From an uncultured Parasphingopyxis sp. (lineage in GTDB: Bacteria; Pseudomonadota; Alphaproteobacteria; Sphingomonadales; Sphingomonadaceae), in contig NZ_CAKZNF010000013.1 in assembly GCF_937129435.1 (NCBI RefSeq), positions 1-45,852 on the forward strand: DNA of 45,852 nucleotides, read 5' to 3'. The notes below the pieces were generated by a model, which did not search any database, was not told the DNA's origin, and worked only from the letters and a program-made list of their open reading frames with translations. The position numbers were made by a program, and so were the translations under genes. This document shows positions 34,396-42,534 of this stretch, piece after piece; the first letter of the stretch is position 1; each line of letters starts with the position of its first letter.

Positions 34396-34571
34396 CCTTC
34401 TCCCATGGGGAGAAGGATATGGAGCCTTGGCGAGGAACGAGCCTAGGCGAAGTTGGATGAGGGGCTCTTCGCCCGCTGGAGTGAGAACCCCTCACCCAGC
34501 TCCGACTAGGCAGCCCTTCGACAAGCTCAGGACTGTCAAGTCTGCACAACCCTCTCCCCATGGGAGAGGGG
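34396..34571. repeat. Palindromic repeat, class R3, copy between metX and metW
   Basis: The left end CCTTCTCCCATGGGGAGAAGG matches the copy between pheS and pheT; the right end is CCCTCTCCCCATGGGAGAGG (34550-34571). The inner GTTGGATGAGGGGCTC is shared. Near the right, CCCTTCGACAAGCTCAGGAC is the half of another common repeat, so this copy appears to have been invaded by a second element. Confidence 0.88.
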
Positions 34572-34596
34572 CCATGGCTGAAACCGTGACTATTAT

Positions 34597-35721
34597 TCAC
34601 GACCTTTCCCCCGCTCGCAGAAATCCGTCGATCGTCGCGTTCATCTCGGGCGTGTCGAGCAGGAAGGCGTCGTGACCGAAGGGCGAGGACAGTTCGACGA
34701 AGCTGACCTCGGCCCCCGCCGCGTTGAGCGCCTTGACGATTAGCCGCGATTCACTGGTCGGGTAGAGCCAGTCGCTGTCGAAGCTGATGACGCAGAAGCG
34801 CGTCCGGCTGTCGGCAAAGGCGTTGGCGAGCAGGCCGCCATGTTCCTCGGCGAGGTCGAAATAATCCATCGCGCGCGTGATGTAGAGATAGCTGTTGGCG
34901 TCGAACCGGTCGACGAAGCTGATCCCCTGATGCCGCAAATAGCTTTCGACCTGGAAATCGGCATCGAAGCCGAAGCTCTTGGCGTCGCGCGCTTGCAACC
35001 GCCGTCCGAATTTCTCGGTCAGCCCTTCCTCGGACAAATAGGTGATATGCGCGGCCATGCGCGCGACCGAGAGCCCCTTGGTCGGCACCGCGTCGTGCGC
35101 ATAATAGTTGCCGCCATGCCATGCCGGGTCGGCCATGATCGCCTGACGCCCGACTTCGTGAAAGGCGATGTTCTGCGCCGAATGCCGCGCCGCCGTCGCG
35201 ATGGCGACCGCCGCGCCGACGCGGTTCGGGTAGCAGGCCGCCCATTCCAGCACCTGCATCCCGCCCATCGATCCGCCGATCACGGCTTCGAGACGCTCGA
35301 TCCCGAGATGATCGAGCAGCATCGCCTGGGCGCGGACCATGTCGCGGATCGTGATGACGGGAAAGCGCATGCCATAGGGCTTGCCGTCGTCCGCCGCGCT
35401 CGCCGGGCCGGAAGATCCCATGCAGCTGCCGAGGACGTTGGCGCAGACGATGAAATGGCGCTCGGGATCGACGGGTTTCCCCGGGCCGACCATGCGGCTC
35501 CACCAGCCCGGCTTGCCCGTGCGCGGATGCGTCGAGGCGACATGCTGGTCGCCGGTCAGCGCGTGGCAGATCAGAATGGCGTTCGATTTGTCCGCGTTCA
35601 GCGCGCCATAGGCCTCATAGGCGATGTCGACGGGCGCGAGGCTGCCGCCGCCGTCGAGCGAGAGCGGGCCGGGCAGCGAAACCGAACAGGCCTCGCCATC
35701 GAGAGAAGCGGAAAGCGCCAT
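34597..35721 (-). CDS. metX: Homoserine O-acyltransferase
   Basis: MetX acylates homoserine for methionine synthesis. The 374-residue alpha/beta hydrolase shows [27 protein letters not shown], the nucleophile Ser151 in [14 protein letters not shown], an Asp in [10 protein letters not shown] (about 310) and the final His in SPFGHDAFL (about 343). MetX-type enzymes use acetyl-CoA or succinyl-CoA, which cannot be told apart by eye. The ATG at 35721 is chosen because the long frame upstream of it runs antisense to hisC and contains no family sequence. It is divergent from hisC and has its own promoter. Confidence 0.94.
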   Translation of the reverse strand: MALSASLDGEACSVSLPGPLSLDGGGSLAPVDIAYEAYGALNADKSNAILICHALTGDQHVASTHPRTGKPGWWSRMVGPGKPVDPERHFIVCANVLGSCMGSSGPASAADDGKPYGMRFPVITIRDMVRAQAMLLDHLGIERLEAVIGGSMGGMQVLEWAACYPNRVGAAVAIATAARHSAQNIAFHEVGRQAIMADPAWHGGNYYAHDAVPTKGLSVARMAAHITYLSEEGLTEKFGRRLQARDAKSFGFDADFQVESYLRHQGISFVDRFDANSYLYITRAMDYFDLAEEHGGLLANAFADSRTRFCVISFDSDWLYPTSESRLIVKALNAAGAEVSFVELSSPFGHDAFLLDTPEMNATIDGFLRAGERS

Positions 35722-35731
35722 GACCAGCGGC

Positions 35732-35759
35732 GCTATGGCCGAGGGCCGTGGATTGTCAA
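35732..35759 (-). promoter_or_regulatory. Candidate promoter of metX
   Basis: On the minus strand a perfect TTGACA (35759-35754) stands 16 bp before CATAGC (35737-35732), or 17 bp before ATAGCG. Transcription would begin only a few bases before the ATG at 35721, and there is no Shine-Dalgarno there, so the message may be nearly leaderless. Confidence 0.55.
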
Positions 35760-35784
35760 CGCAAAGCGCAGTAAGGCGGCGCGC

Positions 35785-36885
35785 ATGACCGGCCCGACCC
35801 CCAAACCGTGGATCGACGCGATCCACCCCTATACGCCCGGCCGATCGGTCGCATCGGGGGTGGAGCGACCGGTGAAGCTGTCCTCGAACGAGAACCCGCT
35901 GGGGACGAGTCCGGCGGCACAAAGGGTGCTGGCGGAAGCGCAAGGCGGGCTGTCGCGATATCCCGATCCGCGCTCGACGGCGCTGCGCGAGGCAATCGGC
36001 GTTCGCTACGGCCTCGATCCCGAGCGCATCATCTGCGGCACCGGGTCGGACGAGCTGCTGCATCTTGCCGCGGGGGCCTTTGCCGGGGTCGGCGACGAGG
36101 TGCTGTATGTGCGTTACGGCTTCTCGGTCTATCCGATCGCGGCGCGGCGGGTCGGCGCCGAGCCCGTCGAAGCGCCGGACACCGACTATGCGACCAATGT
36201 CGATGCGCTGCTCGAGGCGGTGACGTCGGCGACGCGCGTCGTCTTCCTCGCCAACCCGAACAACCCGACCGGCACCTTCGCGCGCCGCGACGATATCGCG
36301 AGGCTGCACGCCGGGCTGCCCGAAGATGTGCTGCTTGTCGTCGACCAGGCCTATGCCGAATATCTCGACGAAGCGGATGACGACGGCGCGCTCGTCCTCG
36401 CCGGCAACGCACCGAACGTCCTCGTCACGCGGACCTTCTCCAAGATCTACGGCCTGGCCGCCGAGCGGATCGGCTGGGGCTACGGCCCGGCGCCGGTGAT
36501 CGCGGCGCTCGACAAGATCCGCGCGCCGTTCAACGTGACGAGCGCGGGTCAGCAAGCGGCCGTTGCGGCGCTTGGCGATACCGATTTCGTGGAAGCGAGC
36601 CGGACGCACAATGCCAAATGGCGCGGCTGGTTCGAGGAACGGATCGCGGGCTGGGGCAATGCGGGTTTGCGCGCCGTTCCGTCCAAGGCGAACTTCGTGC
36701 TCGTGGAGTTCAACGGCCCGGTGACCGCCGAGCAGGCGTTCGAGGCACTGCTTCAACGTGGCTATATCACGCGGTGGCTGCCGGGGCAGGGGCTGCCCGA
36801 TGCGCTGCGGATCACAATCGGGACGGAAGAGGAGATGGCGGGTCTGGTCGCGGCGTTGGATGAAGTTCTCTCAAACGAACCATGA
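35785..36885 (+). CDS. hisC: Histidinol-phosphate aminotransferase
   Basis: HisC transfers an amino group to imidazole acetol phosphate in histidine synthesis. The 366-residue class II aminotransferase has [13 protein letters not shown], the cofactor-phosphate region [23 protein letters not shown], the DQAYAEY aspartate/tyrosine, and the PLP lysine Lys220 in [16 protein letters not shown], with [10 protein letters not shown] near the end. It lies 63 bases from the divergent metX start. It is not linked to hisG or hisD, which are 21 kb away, so his genes are dispersed. Confidence 0.93.
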   Translation: MTGPTPKPWIDAIHPYTPGRSVASGVERPVKLSSNENPLGTSPAAQRVLAEAQGGLSRYPDPRSTALREAIGVRYGLDPERIICGTGSDELLHLAAGAFAGVGDEVLYVRYGFSVYPIAARRVGAEPVEAPDTDYATNVDALLEAVTSATRVVFLANPNNPTGTFARRDDIARLHAGLPEDVLLVVDQAYAEYLDEADDDGALVLAGNAPNVLVTRTFSKIYGLAAERIGWGYGPAPVIAALDKIRAPFNVTSAGQQAAVAALGDTDFVEASRTHNAKWRGWFEERIAGWGNAGLRAVPSKANFVLVEFNGPVTAEQAFEALLQRGYITRWLPGQGLPDALRITIGTEEEMAGLVAALDEVLSNEP

Positions 36886-36898
36886 TCTGCGAAATTCA

Positions 36899-36995
36899 CC
36901 CCTCCCCTTCAGGGGAGGGGCCGGGGGTGGGGGCTATCCGCATTCCCTGCGCTTGAGGCACTCCCCCACCCCAACCCCTCCCCTGAAGGGGAGGG
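36899..36995. repeat. Palindromic repeat, class R2, copy between hisC and plsC
   Basis: It begins with the self-complementary block of 22 bp at 36899-36920 (CCCCTCCCCTTC/AGGGGAGGGG) and ends with CCCCTCCCCTGAAGGGGAGG (36976-36995). GGGGGTGGGGGCTATCCG shares the middle with the copy inside hisG, in inverted order. It fills the gap between the convergent hisC and plsC genes and stops 1 base before the plsC stop codon. Confidence 0.9.
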
Positions 36996-36996
36996 T

Positions 36997-37707
36997 CTAT
37001 CCCTGTTGGGGCGTCACACCCTCATTCTCCAAGGCATTGATCCGCCGATGCACCTCGGCCTCGATCTCCTCGCGCGGGAGGCCGGGCGGGATCGGCTCGA
37101 AGAAGCGGAAGGTGACAATGCCCGGCCGTTTGATCCAGCTCTTGCGCGGCCAGACGGGGCCGCTGTCCAGCGCGATCGCGACCACGGGCAGCTTCAGCAT
37201 CTTGTAGAGCCCGGCAAAGCCCGATTGCAGCGGCGGCGTTTCCCCGGGCAGCACGCGTGTGCCTTCGGGAAATATGACGACCGAGCGGCCCTCGCTCAGC
37301 ACCTCGCGCGTCCGCTTCAGCATCGCCCGCATCGTCTTCGCGCCGCCGCTGCGATCCACGGGAATCCCGCCATATTGCTTGGCCAGCCAGCCCCAGGCGA
37401 AGATGTCGGTCAGCTCCTTCTTCAGCACCGGCGCCGGCGTGTCGAGCATGTTGAGCAGCTCCATCGTCTCGTACATCGCCTGATGCTTGGCGGCGAAGAG
37501 GAACTGGCCTTCGGGGATTTCGCCCTCGATCCGCATCCTGATGCCGAGGATATGGCGGCTGCACCAGTCGAGCAGGCGCACCCAGCTATGGATCACCGCA
37601 TGCATCGGGCGCGGACCGATCGCCGCCCCGATCAGCGCGGCGGCCACATAGGGCACGGTCAGCCCGTAAAAGACGAGCATGAACACCGCCGTCCGGATCA
37701 CCGCCAT
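36997..37707 (-). CDS. plsC: 1-acyl-sn-glycerol-3-phosphate acyltransferase
   Basis: PlsC makes phosphatidic acid in the inner membrane. The 236-residue protein has an N-terminal membrane segment (VFMLVFYGLTVPYVAAALIG), the catalytic block KHQAMYET (His75 and Glu80, an HX4E instead of the more usual HX4D), IPVDRSGGAKTMR, VVIFPEGTRVLPGE and PVVAIALDSGP. It is the last gene of a leftward ftsE-ftsX-DUF218-plsC set, 4 bases after the DUF218 stop. Confidence 0.9.
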   Translation of the reverse strand: MAVIRTAVFMLVFYGLTVPYVAAALIGAAIGPRPMHAVIHSWVRLLDWCSRHILGIRMRIEGEIPEGQFLFAAKHQAMYETMELLNMLDTPAPVLKKELTDIFAWGWLAKQYGGIPVDRSGGAKTMRAMLKRTREVLSEGRSVVIFPEGTRVLPGETPPLQSGFAGLYKMLKLPVVAIALDSGPVWPRKSWIKRPGIVTFRFFEPIPPGLPREEIEAEVHRRINALENEGVTPQQG

Positions 37708-37711
37708 CGGA

Positions 37712-38245
37712 TCAGACGCCGATCAGCACGCCGCCGCGCCGCAGCAGATATTTGTTATATTCGAGGAAGAGCTGCATGAAGCTGGGATCGCTCTCGATGG
37801 CATCGGGGTAGATCGAGACATCCTCGTCGATCTCGCGCGACAGCTCGAAGCGGGCGCGCGGCATGTGCCAGTCGGTCGTGATCAGCCGGACCGTCTTGAA
37901 ATCGTTCCGGCGCAGCCATTCCCCCGCCTGTTCGCCATTGCTGCGGGTGTCGACCGAATCCTGGTCGAGATCGATGCAGCAATCGAACAGCGCGACATCG
38001 GCGCCATTCTCCTCCGCCAGTTCGACCGGTCGGACGGTGCGGTTGACGCCCGACACCAGCATCCGTTCGGCCCGGCTTTTTTCCATCAGCTCGATGCCGC
38101 GTTCGATACGGTCCTTGCCGCCGGTCAATACGATGATCGCATCAGTTTCCCGCTCGTCGTCCCCCACGCCCGGCAGCCAGAGCACGAAGGCCGCGAAGCC
38201 GAAGACCCAGGCCAGCACCAGCAGCGAGGCGATCCGCCGGATCAC
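37712..38245 (-). CDS. DUF218 (YdcF/SanA/ElyC-like) membrane protein
   Basis: The 177-residue protein begins with a single transmembrane helix (RRIASLLVLAWVFGFAAFVLW is its approximate extent) and has the DUF218 fold sequence: DAIIVLTGGKDRIERGIELM, RMLVSGVNRT, DTRSNGEQAGEWLRR and RLITTDWHMPRARFEL. Related proteins ElyC and SanA affect envelope synthesis. The GTG at 38245 is chosen because it overlaps the ftsX stop codon and places the helix at the N-terminus. The close packing with ftsE, ftsX and plsC points to an envelope role. Confidence 0.85.
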   Translation of the reverse strand: MIRRIASLLVLAWVFGFAAFVLWLPGVGDDERETDAIIVLTGGKDRIERGIELMEKSRAERMLVSGVNRTVRPVELAEENGADVALFDCCIDLDQDSVDTRSNGEQAGEWLRRNDFKTVRLITTDWHMPRARFELSREIDEDVSIYPDAIESDPSFMQLFLEYNKYLLRRGGVLIGV

Positions 38246-39138
38246 AGCATCTTCCTCAGCGCGCCGACCATCGTGTAGCGCGCGACGAGCGTCGCCAGAC
38301 CCGCGCCGGCAAGCGGCAGTAGCGCAAGAAGGATCCATGCGGCCCAGGGAAAGGATATCCCGCCGAGCAGGTCCGATCCCACCGCCGAAATCCGCTGGCC
38401 CAGCAGCAGGATCACGATGGCGGCGGCGAGGAACCCGACGATCCCGCCGAACAGCGCGTCGAGCGCGATCCGTCGTTGGAACAGCCGGGCGATTTGCGCG
38501 TCGGTTGCGCCCATCAGGTGCAGCACCTCGATCGTCGCGCCATGGGTGTTGAGCGCCGAACGGACGGCCAAGATTACCGCCGCCGCCAGCGCACTCGCCG
38601 TCAGGATCACGACGGCGAAAGCCAGCCATGTCAGCGTTCCGATCAGCCCTGTGAGCGGCGCGAGGAATTGCGCATGGTCGTCGATCCGCGCCGATGGCGC
38701 CACATCGCCGACCACGGCCTCGATGGCATCGAGATCGGCATGCGCCGCGTCGGTCAGGTCGGCATCGATCAGGGCGGGAACGGGAATGCCCTCCTGCGAT
38801 CCGTTGGCGCCGATATAGGGTTCGAGCAGCGCGTCGATCTCCTCATCGGGTACACGGCGGACATTCGAAACACCGGGAAGGTCGCGCAGCTGTTCCGCCG
38901 CGAGCCGGGCCTGCACCGCGCGTTCGTCCGGATTGGCCTCGACGATCTGCACGGTGATGCGGTTGGAGAGACCTGTCGTCAGGTTGCGCGCGGCATGGTT
39001 GAGGCCGATCCCGCCCGCCGCCGACAGCACCGTCATGAACATCATGATCGCGATCACCCAGGGCATCGGCCCCGCGAGCCTGCCTTCGGTCAACAGGCGC
39101 CGGTCGGCCTGGCTGGCGGAGAAGAAGGGCAGGTTCAT
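38242..39138 (-). CDS. ftsX: Cell-division ABC transporter permease FtsX
   Basis: FtsX pairs with FtsE at the division septum and controls peptidoglycan hydrolases through its periplasmic loop. The 298-residue protein has one N-terminal membrane helix (PMPWVIAIMMFMTVLSAAGG), a periplasmic domain with LPGVSNVRRVPDEEIDALLE, and three C-terminal helices with HGATIEVLHLMGATDAQIARLF, the typical FtsX loop. Its ATG overlaps the ftsE stop by 4 bases and its stop overlaps the DUF218 start. Confidence 0.92.
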   Translation of the reverse strand: MNLPFFSASQADRRLLTEGRLAGPMPWVIAIMMFMTVLSAAGGIGLNHAARNLTTGLSNRITVQIVEANPDERAVQARLAAEQLRDLPGVSNVRRVPDEEIDALLEPYIGANGSQEGIPVPALIDADLTDAAHADLDAIEAVVGDVAPSARIDDHAQFLAPLTGLIGTLTWLAFAVVILTASALAAAVILAVRSALNTHGATIEVLHLMGATDAQIARLFQRRIALDALFGGIVGFLAAAIVILLLGQRISAVGSDLLGGISFPWAAWILLALLPLAGAGLATLVARYTMVGALRKML

Positions 39139-39857
39139 GAGTCGCGGCGCCGGCGCGGCTCGCGCGGCGGATTCTTGAGCAGGCCCGTGGGGTCGGACAA
39201 TCGCCCGCCATCGATCCGGATCATCGCGGCATTGGCGACGCGGCTCAGCAGGTGGACGTCATGGGTGGCCACCACGAGCGTCGTGCCGAGCTTGTTCAGC
39301 CCGTCGAACAGATGGAGCAGGCGCGCCGCCATTTCGGGGTCGACATTGCCGGTCGGCTCGTCGGCGACGAGAATTTCGGGCCGCCCTATCACGGCACGCG
39401 CGATGGCGACGCGCTGCTGCTCCCCGCCCGAAAGCGTCGCGGGTCGGGCGCTCGACCGGTCTGCGAGGCCCACCCAGGCCAGCATTTCGCTGACCGGCTC
39501 GAACAGGTCCTTCTCCTCGACCCCCGATACGCGCAACGGCAGCGCGATATTGTCGAAGGCGGACAAATGCGGGACGAGCCGGAAATCCTGGAAGACGACG
39601 CCGATGCGGCGGCGAAAGCCGGGCAGGCGGCCGCGCGGGAGCGTCACCACATCCTCGTCGAAAAGGCGGATCAGCCCGCGGCTCGGGCGCAGGGCGAGGT
39701 AGAGCAGCTTGAGCAGCGAGGTCTTGCCCGCGCCCGAGGGGCCGGTCAGGAAATAAAAGCCGCCCTCGTCCAGCGTGAAGCTGATATCGGACAGCGTTTC
39801 CGCTCCGGTGCCGTAACGCAGCCCGACATTTTCGAACTGGGCAATCGATTTCGCCAT
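39135..39857 (-). CDS. ftsE: Cell-division ABC transporter ATPase FtsE
   Basis: The 240-residue ATPase has Walker A (LTGPSGAGKTSLLKLL, about 36-51), the Q-loop in VVFQDFRLVPHLSAFDNIAL, the ABC signature LSGGEQQRVAIARA, Walker B (ILVADEPTGNVDPEM) and the H-loop in VVATHDVHLLSR, all as in FtsE. It is first of four overlapping leftward genes and divergent from the zinc-ribbon/DUF3426 gene, an arrangement usual in alphaproteobacteria. Confidence 0.95.
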   Translation of the reverse strand: MAKSIAQFENVGLRYGTGAETLSDISFTLDEGGFYFLTGPSGAGKTSLLKLLYLALRPSRGLIRLFDEDVVTLPRGRLPGFRRRIGVVFQDFRLVPHLSAFDNIALPLRVSGVEEKDLFEPVSEMLAWVGLADRSSARPATLSGGEQQRVAIARAVIGRPEILVADEPTGNVDPEMAARLLHLFDGLNKLGTTLVVATHDVHLLSRVANAAMIRIDGGRLSDPTGLLKNPPREPRRRRDS

Positions 39858-39900
39858 GCCGGGGCAATGGCACAGGCATTAACCCCCCGTAAAGCGCGCG

Positions 39901-39929
39901 TTGCACCGGGCAAATCATCGCGGATATCC
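39901..39929 (+). promoter_or_regulatory. Possible promoter of the zinc-ribbon gene
   Basis: TTGCAC (39901-39906) and TATCCC (39924-39929) are 17 bp apart in the 164-base gap between the divergent ftsE and zinc-ribbon genes. The -10 match is weak. I see nothing else in this gap. Confidence 0.3.
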
Positions 39930-40021
39930 CGATGCGCGCGGATGGACCTCCTTGCCAGCGCCACCCCGCTCTGCGTAGATCGCCGCGACCCATTTCAACT
40001 GACTGGCGCGTAGCTTCCCTG

Positions 40022-40753
40022 ATGATCCTTCAATGCCCTGCCTGTGCGACCCGCTACCTGGTGCCGGACAATGCGGTCGGGCCTGAAGGGCGGCAGGTTC
40101 GCTGCGCCAATTGCAAGCATAGCTGGTTTGCCGAGGGGCAGGAATCGCCCGGTCATATCGACGTCGTCGCCCCGCCAAAGGCAAAGCCGCCCGAGCCCGA
40201 ACAGCCCGAACTCCCGGTGCAGCCGCGCGAGGATCGGGAAGAACGCGTCGCGCGCCCCCCTCCGCCGATCCGCGCGGACGACGATCGCGATCCCTTTGCG
40301 CACGAACCGCCCTTCAAGCCACGCCGCAATCCGGCACGGATGTGGACGGCGATTGCTGTCGCCATATTCCTCGTGCTCGGCAGCGCGATCGGGGCGCTGC
40401 TCTATTTCGGCCCGGACAATGTCGCCGCGCAATTCGGGTTCGGCGAGGCGGACGTCAATTCGTCGCTCGACGTCCAGCTTGTGCGCAGCCCCGAACGCCG
40501 GATCCTCTCCAACGGCCACCAGCTGCTCTCGATCACCGGGCGGATCGTCAACATGACCGACGAGGAACAGCCGATCCCGCCGATCCATGCCGAGTTGCGC
40601 AATGCGCAAGGGACTGTCGTCTACGACTGGACTATACCGGCGCCGCAGCGCGTGCTGCCGCCGCGCGAAATGGTCGAGTTCAACTCGGCCGAGGTCGATA
40701 TTCCCCGCAATGCGGAGGAACTGAACCTGCAATTCGCGCCATCCGGCGGCTAG
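40022..40753 (+). CDS. MJ0042 zinc-ribbon and DUF3426 membrane protein
   Basis: The 243-residue protein starts with an MJ0042 zinc finger (LQCPACATRYLVPDNAV ... VRCANCKHSW; two CxxC pairs), followed by a proline-rich linker, one transmembrane helix (about 108-128: TAIAVAIFLVLGSAIGALLYF) and a DUF3426 domain, in which LLSITGRIVNMTDEEQPIPP is typical. The zinc ribbon would face the cytoplasm and the C-terminal domain the periplasm. Function is unknown; its conserved place next to ftsEX suggests an envelope role. The ATG at 40022 gives the zinc finger at the N-terminus. Confidence 0.88.
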   Translation: MILQCPACATRYLVPDNAVGPEGRQVRCANCKHSWFAEGQESPGHIDVVAPPKAKPPEPEQPELPVQPREDREERVARPPPPIRADDDRDPFAHEPPFKPRRNPARMWTAIAVAIFLVLGSAIGALLYFGPDNVAAQFGFGEADVNSSLDVQLVRSPERRILSNGHQLLSITGRIVNMTDEEQPIPPIHAELRNAQGTVVYDWTIPAPQRVLPPREMVEFNSAEVDIPRNAEELNLQFAPSGG

Positions 40754-40769
40754 GGGAGGAGAACCGGCC

Positions 40770-41867
40770 ATCCATATCGGAATTTTGACCGGGGGCGGCG
40801 ATGTGCCGGGGCTCAATCCCTGTATCCGCGCGATCACGCTCGCGGCACTCGATCAGGGATGGACGGTCACCGGTTTCCGCCGCGGCTGGCACGGCCTTTT
40901 GCGGATCGATCCCGACGACCCCGAAACCATCGACGCCCAGACCTGGAATCTCGATCGCGAGCGTGTGCGCGGGATCGATCGCAGCGGCGGCACGATCCTC
41001 CACACCTCGCGCACCGATCCGCGCACCCAGCCCGAGGGCGACCGGACCGATCATGTCCTGAAGGTTCTCGACGCACTCGGCATCGATGCGATGGTGACGC
41101 TGGGCGGCGACGGGACGCTGCGCTTCTCCGCGCATCTGGCGGGGCTGGGATTCCCCGTCATCTCCGTGCCCAAGACGATGGACAACGACGTCAACGGCAC
41201 CGATTATTGCATCGGCTTCTCGACCGCCGTCAGCCGCTCGGCCGAGGCGATCAACGCGCTCCGGACGACGACGGGCAGCCATGAGCGGATCGCCGTGGTC
41301 GAACTGTTCGGCCGCCGTTCGGGCGAAACGGCGCTGCTAGCGGGCTTTCTCGCGCAGGTCGACCGCACCGTGATCGCCGAGGTGCCGGCCGATCCCGATG
41401 TCCTGCTACCGCTGCTCGCCGAGGATCGCCGGTCCAACCCGGCGAACTATGCCGTCTGCGTGATTTCCGAAGGCGCGAAGATCGAAGGGCAGGGGCGCAG
41501 CGACGAGATCGGCAAATCGGCGACGCACCGGATCGATCCGGGGATCGGGCAACAGCTCGCCGGGATCATCGAGGAGGAGACCGGTATCGGCACGGTAGTG
41601 CAGGAACTTGCCTATCTGATGCGATCGGGCGAACCCGATGCGCTCGACCGGATGGTCGGCTTCGCATTCGGCGGCATGGCGGTGCAACTGCTGCGCGATG
41701 GCGAAAAGGGACGGATGGTGGCGCTCAAGGACGGCAATTACTGCCATGTCCCGAACGATTGCGTCGTCGCCGGGCAGAAGATCGTCGATGTCGAGCGGCT
41801 CTACGACCGCGAAGCCTACCGTGCGCGCATCCAGCGCGTCGAAGGCATGCCGATGTTTTTATATTAG
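40770..41867 (+). CDS. 6-phosphofructokinase, ATP-dependent clade X type; start probably ATC
   Basis: The 365-residue enzyme has the PFK nucleotide loop ILTGGGDVPGLNPCIRA, GGDGTLRFSA and PKTMDNDVNGTDYC. A Gly in GGDGT indicates ATP rather than pyrophosphate as donor, while the Lys of PKTMDND is otherwise seen in pyrophosphate enzymes; that mix is found in the clade-X ATP enzymes. No ATG, GTG or TTG precedes the conserved first strand: the first is TTG at 40785, which would delete IHIGI. An ATC at 40770 stands exactly where relatives have ATG, 8 bases after GGGGAGGAG, and is taken as the start. It follows the DUF3426 gene by 16 bases. Confidence 0.88.
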   Translation: MHIGILTGGGDVPGLNPCIRAITLAALDQGWTVTGFRRGWHGLLRIDPDDPETIDAQTWNLDRERVRGIDRSGGTILHTSRTDPRTQPEGDRTDHVLKVLDALGIDAMVTLGGDGTLRFSAHLAGLGFPVISVPKTMDNDVNGTDYCIGFSTAVSRSAEAINALRTTTGSHERIAVVELFGRRSGETALLAGFLAQVDRTVIAEVPADPDVLLPLLAEDRRSNPANYAVCVISEGAKIEGQGRSDEIGKSATHRIDPGIGQQLAGIIEEETGIGTVVQELAYLMRSGEPDALDRMVGFAFGGMAVQLLRDGEKGRMVALKDGNYCHVPNDCVVAGQKIVDVERLYDREAYRARIQRVEGMPMFLY

Positions 41868-41877
41868 GTTTGCGGCG

Positions 41878-41906
41878 CTCGACCGATCGGTCGAGTCTGA
41901 CAAAAA
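41878..41906 (+). other. Hairpin module with TCTGACAAAAA
   Basis: CTCGACC (41878-41884) pairs with GGTCGAG (41889-41895) around GATC, and TCTGACAAAAA follows without a gap. The 18-bp block is a perfect palindrome. The same arrangement occurs at 20513-20541 and 45243-45271 with different stems. It lies 10 bases after the phosphofructokinase stop and 2 before the stop of the convergent small gene. There is no T-run after the stem, so it is not a standard terminator on this strand. Confidence 0.75.
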
Positions 41907-41908
41907 CT

Positions 41909-42133
41909 CTACTCGAACTCGATCAGCCGCAGTTCGCGCGGCGCTTCGCCGTCGTTGGAGGCGGGCGTCCGGTAGCGCCCATAAACCCAGCGCCCCGCCG
42001 TTTCCGTAGTCTCCGCATCGAACCGGACGAAATCCACGCGCGCGGCCGGCAGGATCGTGGCCGTAGCCTGCGCCTGGGCGGTTGCGCCCGGTGCAGGGGC
42101 GGCGGCGAGCATGAGGGCGATCAGCGTCGGCAT
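41909..42133 (-). CDS. Small exported protein, 74 aa
   Basis: The N-terminus MPTLIALMLAAAPAPGATAQ is a signal peptide with probable cleavage after ATA or AQA. The mature part is about 50 residues, including DFVRFDAETTETAGRWVYGR and ELRLIEFE at the end, with no cysteine. No family is recognised. The ATG at 42133 is chosen because it begins the signal peptide; a TTG at 42175 is possible. It is convergent with the phosphofructokinase gene. Confidence 0.55.
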   Translation of the reverse strand: MPTLIALMLAAAPAPGATAQAQATATILPAARVDFVRFDAETTETAGRWVYGRYRTPASNDGEAPRELRLIEFE

Positions 42134-42237
42134 GCCTCGACCGCTATCGGCGCGGTAACGCCCCGTTAAGGTCAACAGCTGGTTAAGCCCTCCGGAAAGA
42201 GGGTAAATGCCCGGCGAGGCTGCTCAGGCTCGGCCGC

Positions 42238-42534
42238 TCAGCTTCCGGAAGGACTTTCGTCTGCCGCGCCCGCCTCGCCGGTCGCGCGCGCCACGTTCAT
42301 GTCGATATCCTCTTCCGACATCGCGCCCGCCGCATCCCGCTCGTCGCGATCGCGCTTCCTGTCCCAGAGATGCTTGGCCAGGAACCCGCCGCCGACGAGC
42401 AGCGCGCCCGGCACCGAACGCGTGGCGATCCGCGCCGCGATGGCGCCCAGCGCCAGTCCCGCAATACCGCCACCGGCGCGGCGACGGGCCGTCCTGCCGA
42501 GGATCGAGCGGCCGATGCTTCCGAACAGGCTCAT
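42238..42534 (-). CDS. Hypothetical small glycine-rich protein, 98 aa
   Basis: The N-terminal half is basic and glycine/alanine-rich with a short hydrophobic stretch (AGGGIAGLALGAIAARIATR, VPGALLVGGGFLAKHLW), the rest is charged (DRKRDRDERDAAGAM, EEDIDMNV). It may associate with the membrane. Its ATG overlaps the stop of the MscS gene (42531-42534), so it is probably translated with it. I do not recognise a family. Confidence 0.6.
   Translation of the reverse strand: MSLFGSIGRSILGRTARRRAGGGIAGLALGAIAARIATRSVPGALLVGGGFLAKHLWDRKRDRDERDAAGAMSEEDIDMNVARATGEAGAADESPSGS

Noticed and set aside
34840..35784. N-terminal extension of hisC over metX
   Set aside because: The upstream part of the frame is antisense to metX; the aminotransferase begins at 35785.
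35722..36756. N-terminal extension of metX over hisC
   Set aside because: The open frame continues for 345 codons, but this part is antisense to hisC, and metX homology begins at the ATG at 35721.
40785..40787. TTG as the start of the phosphofructokinase
   Set aside because: It would cut off the first conserved strand and lacks proper spacing from the strong GGGGAGGAG site, which fits 40770.
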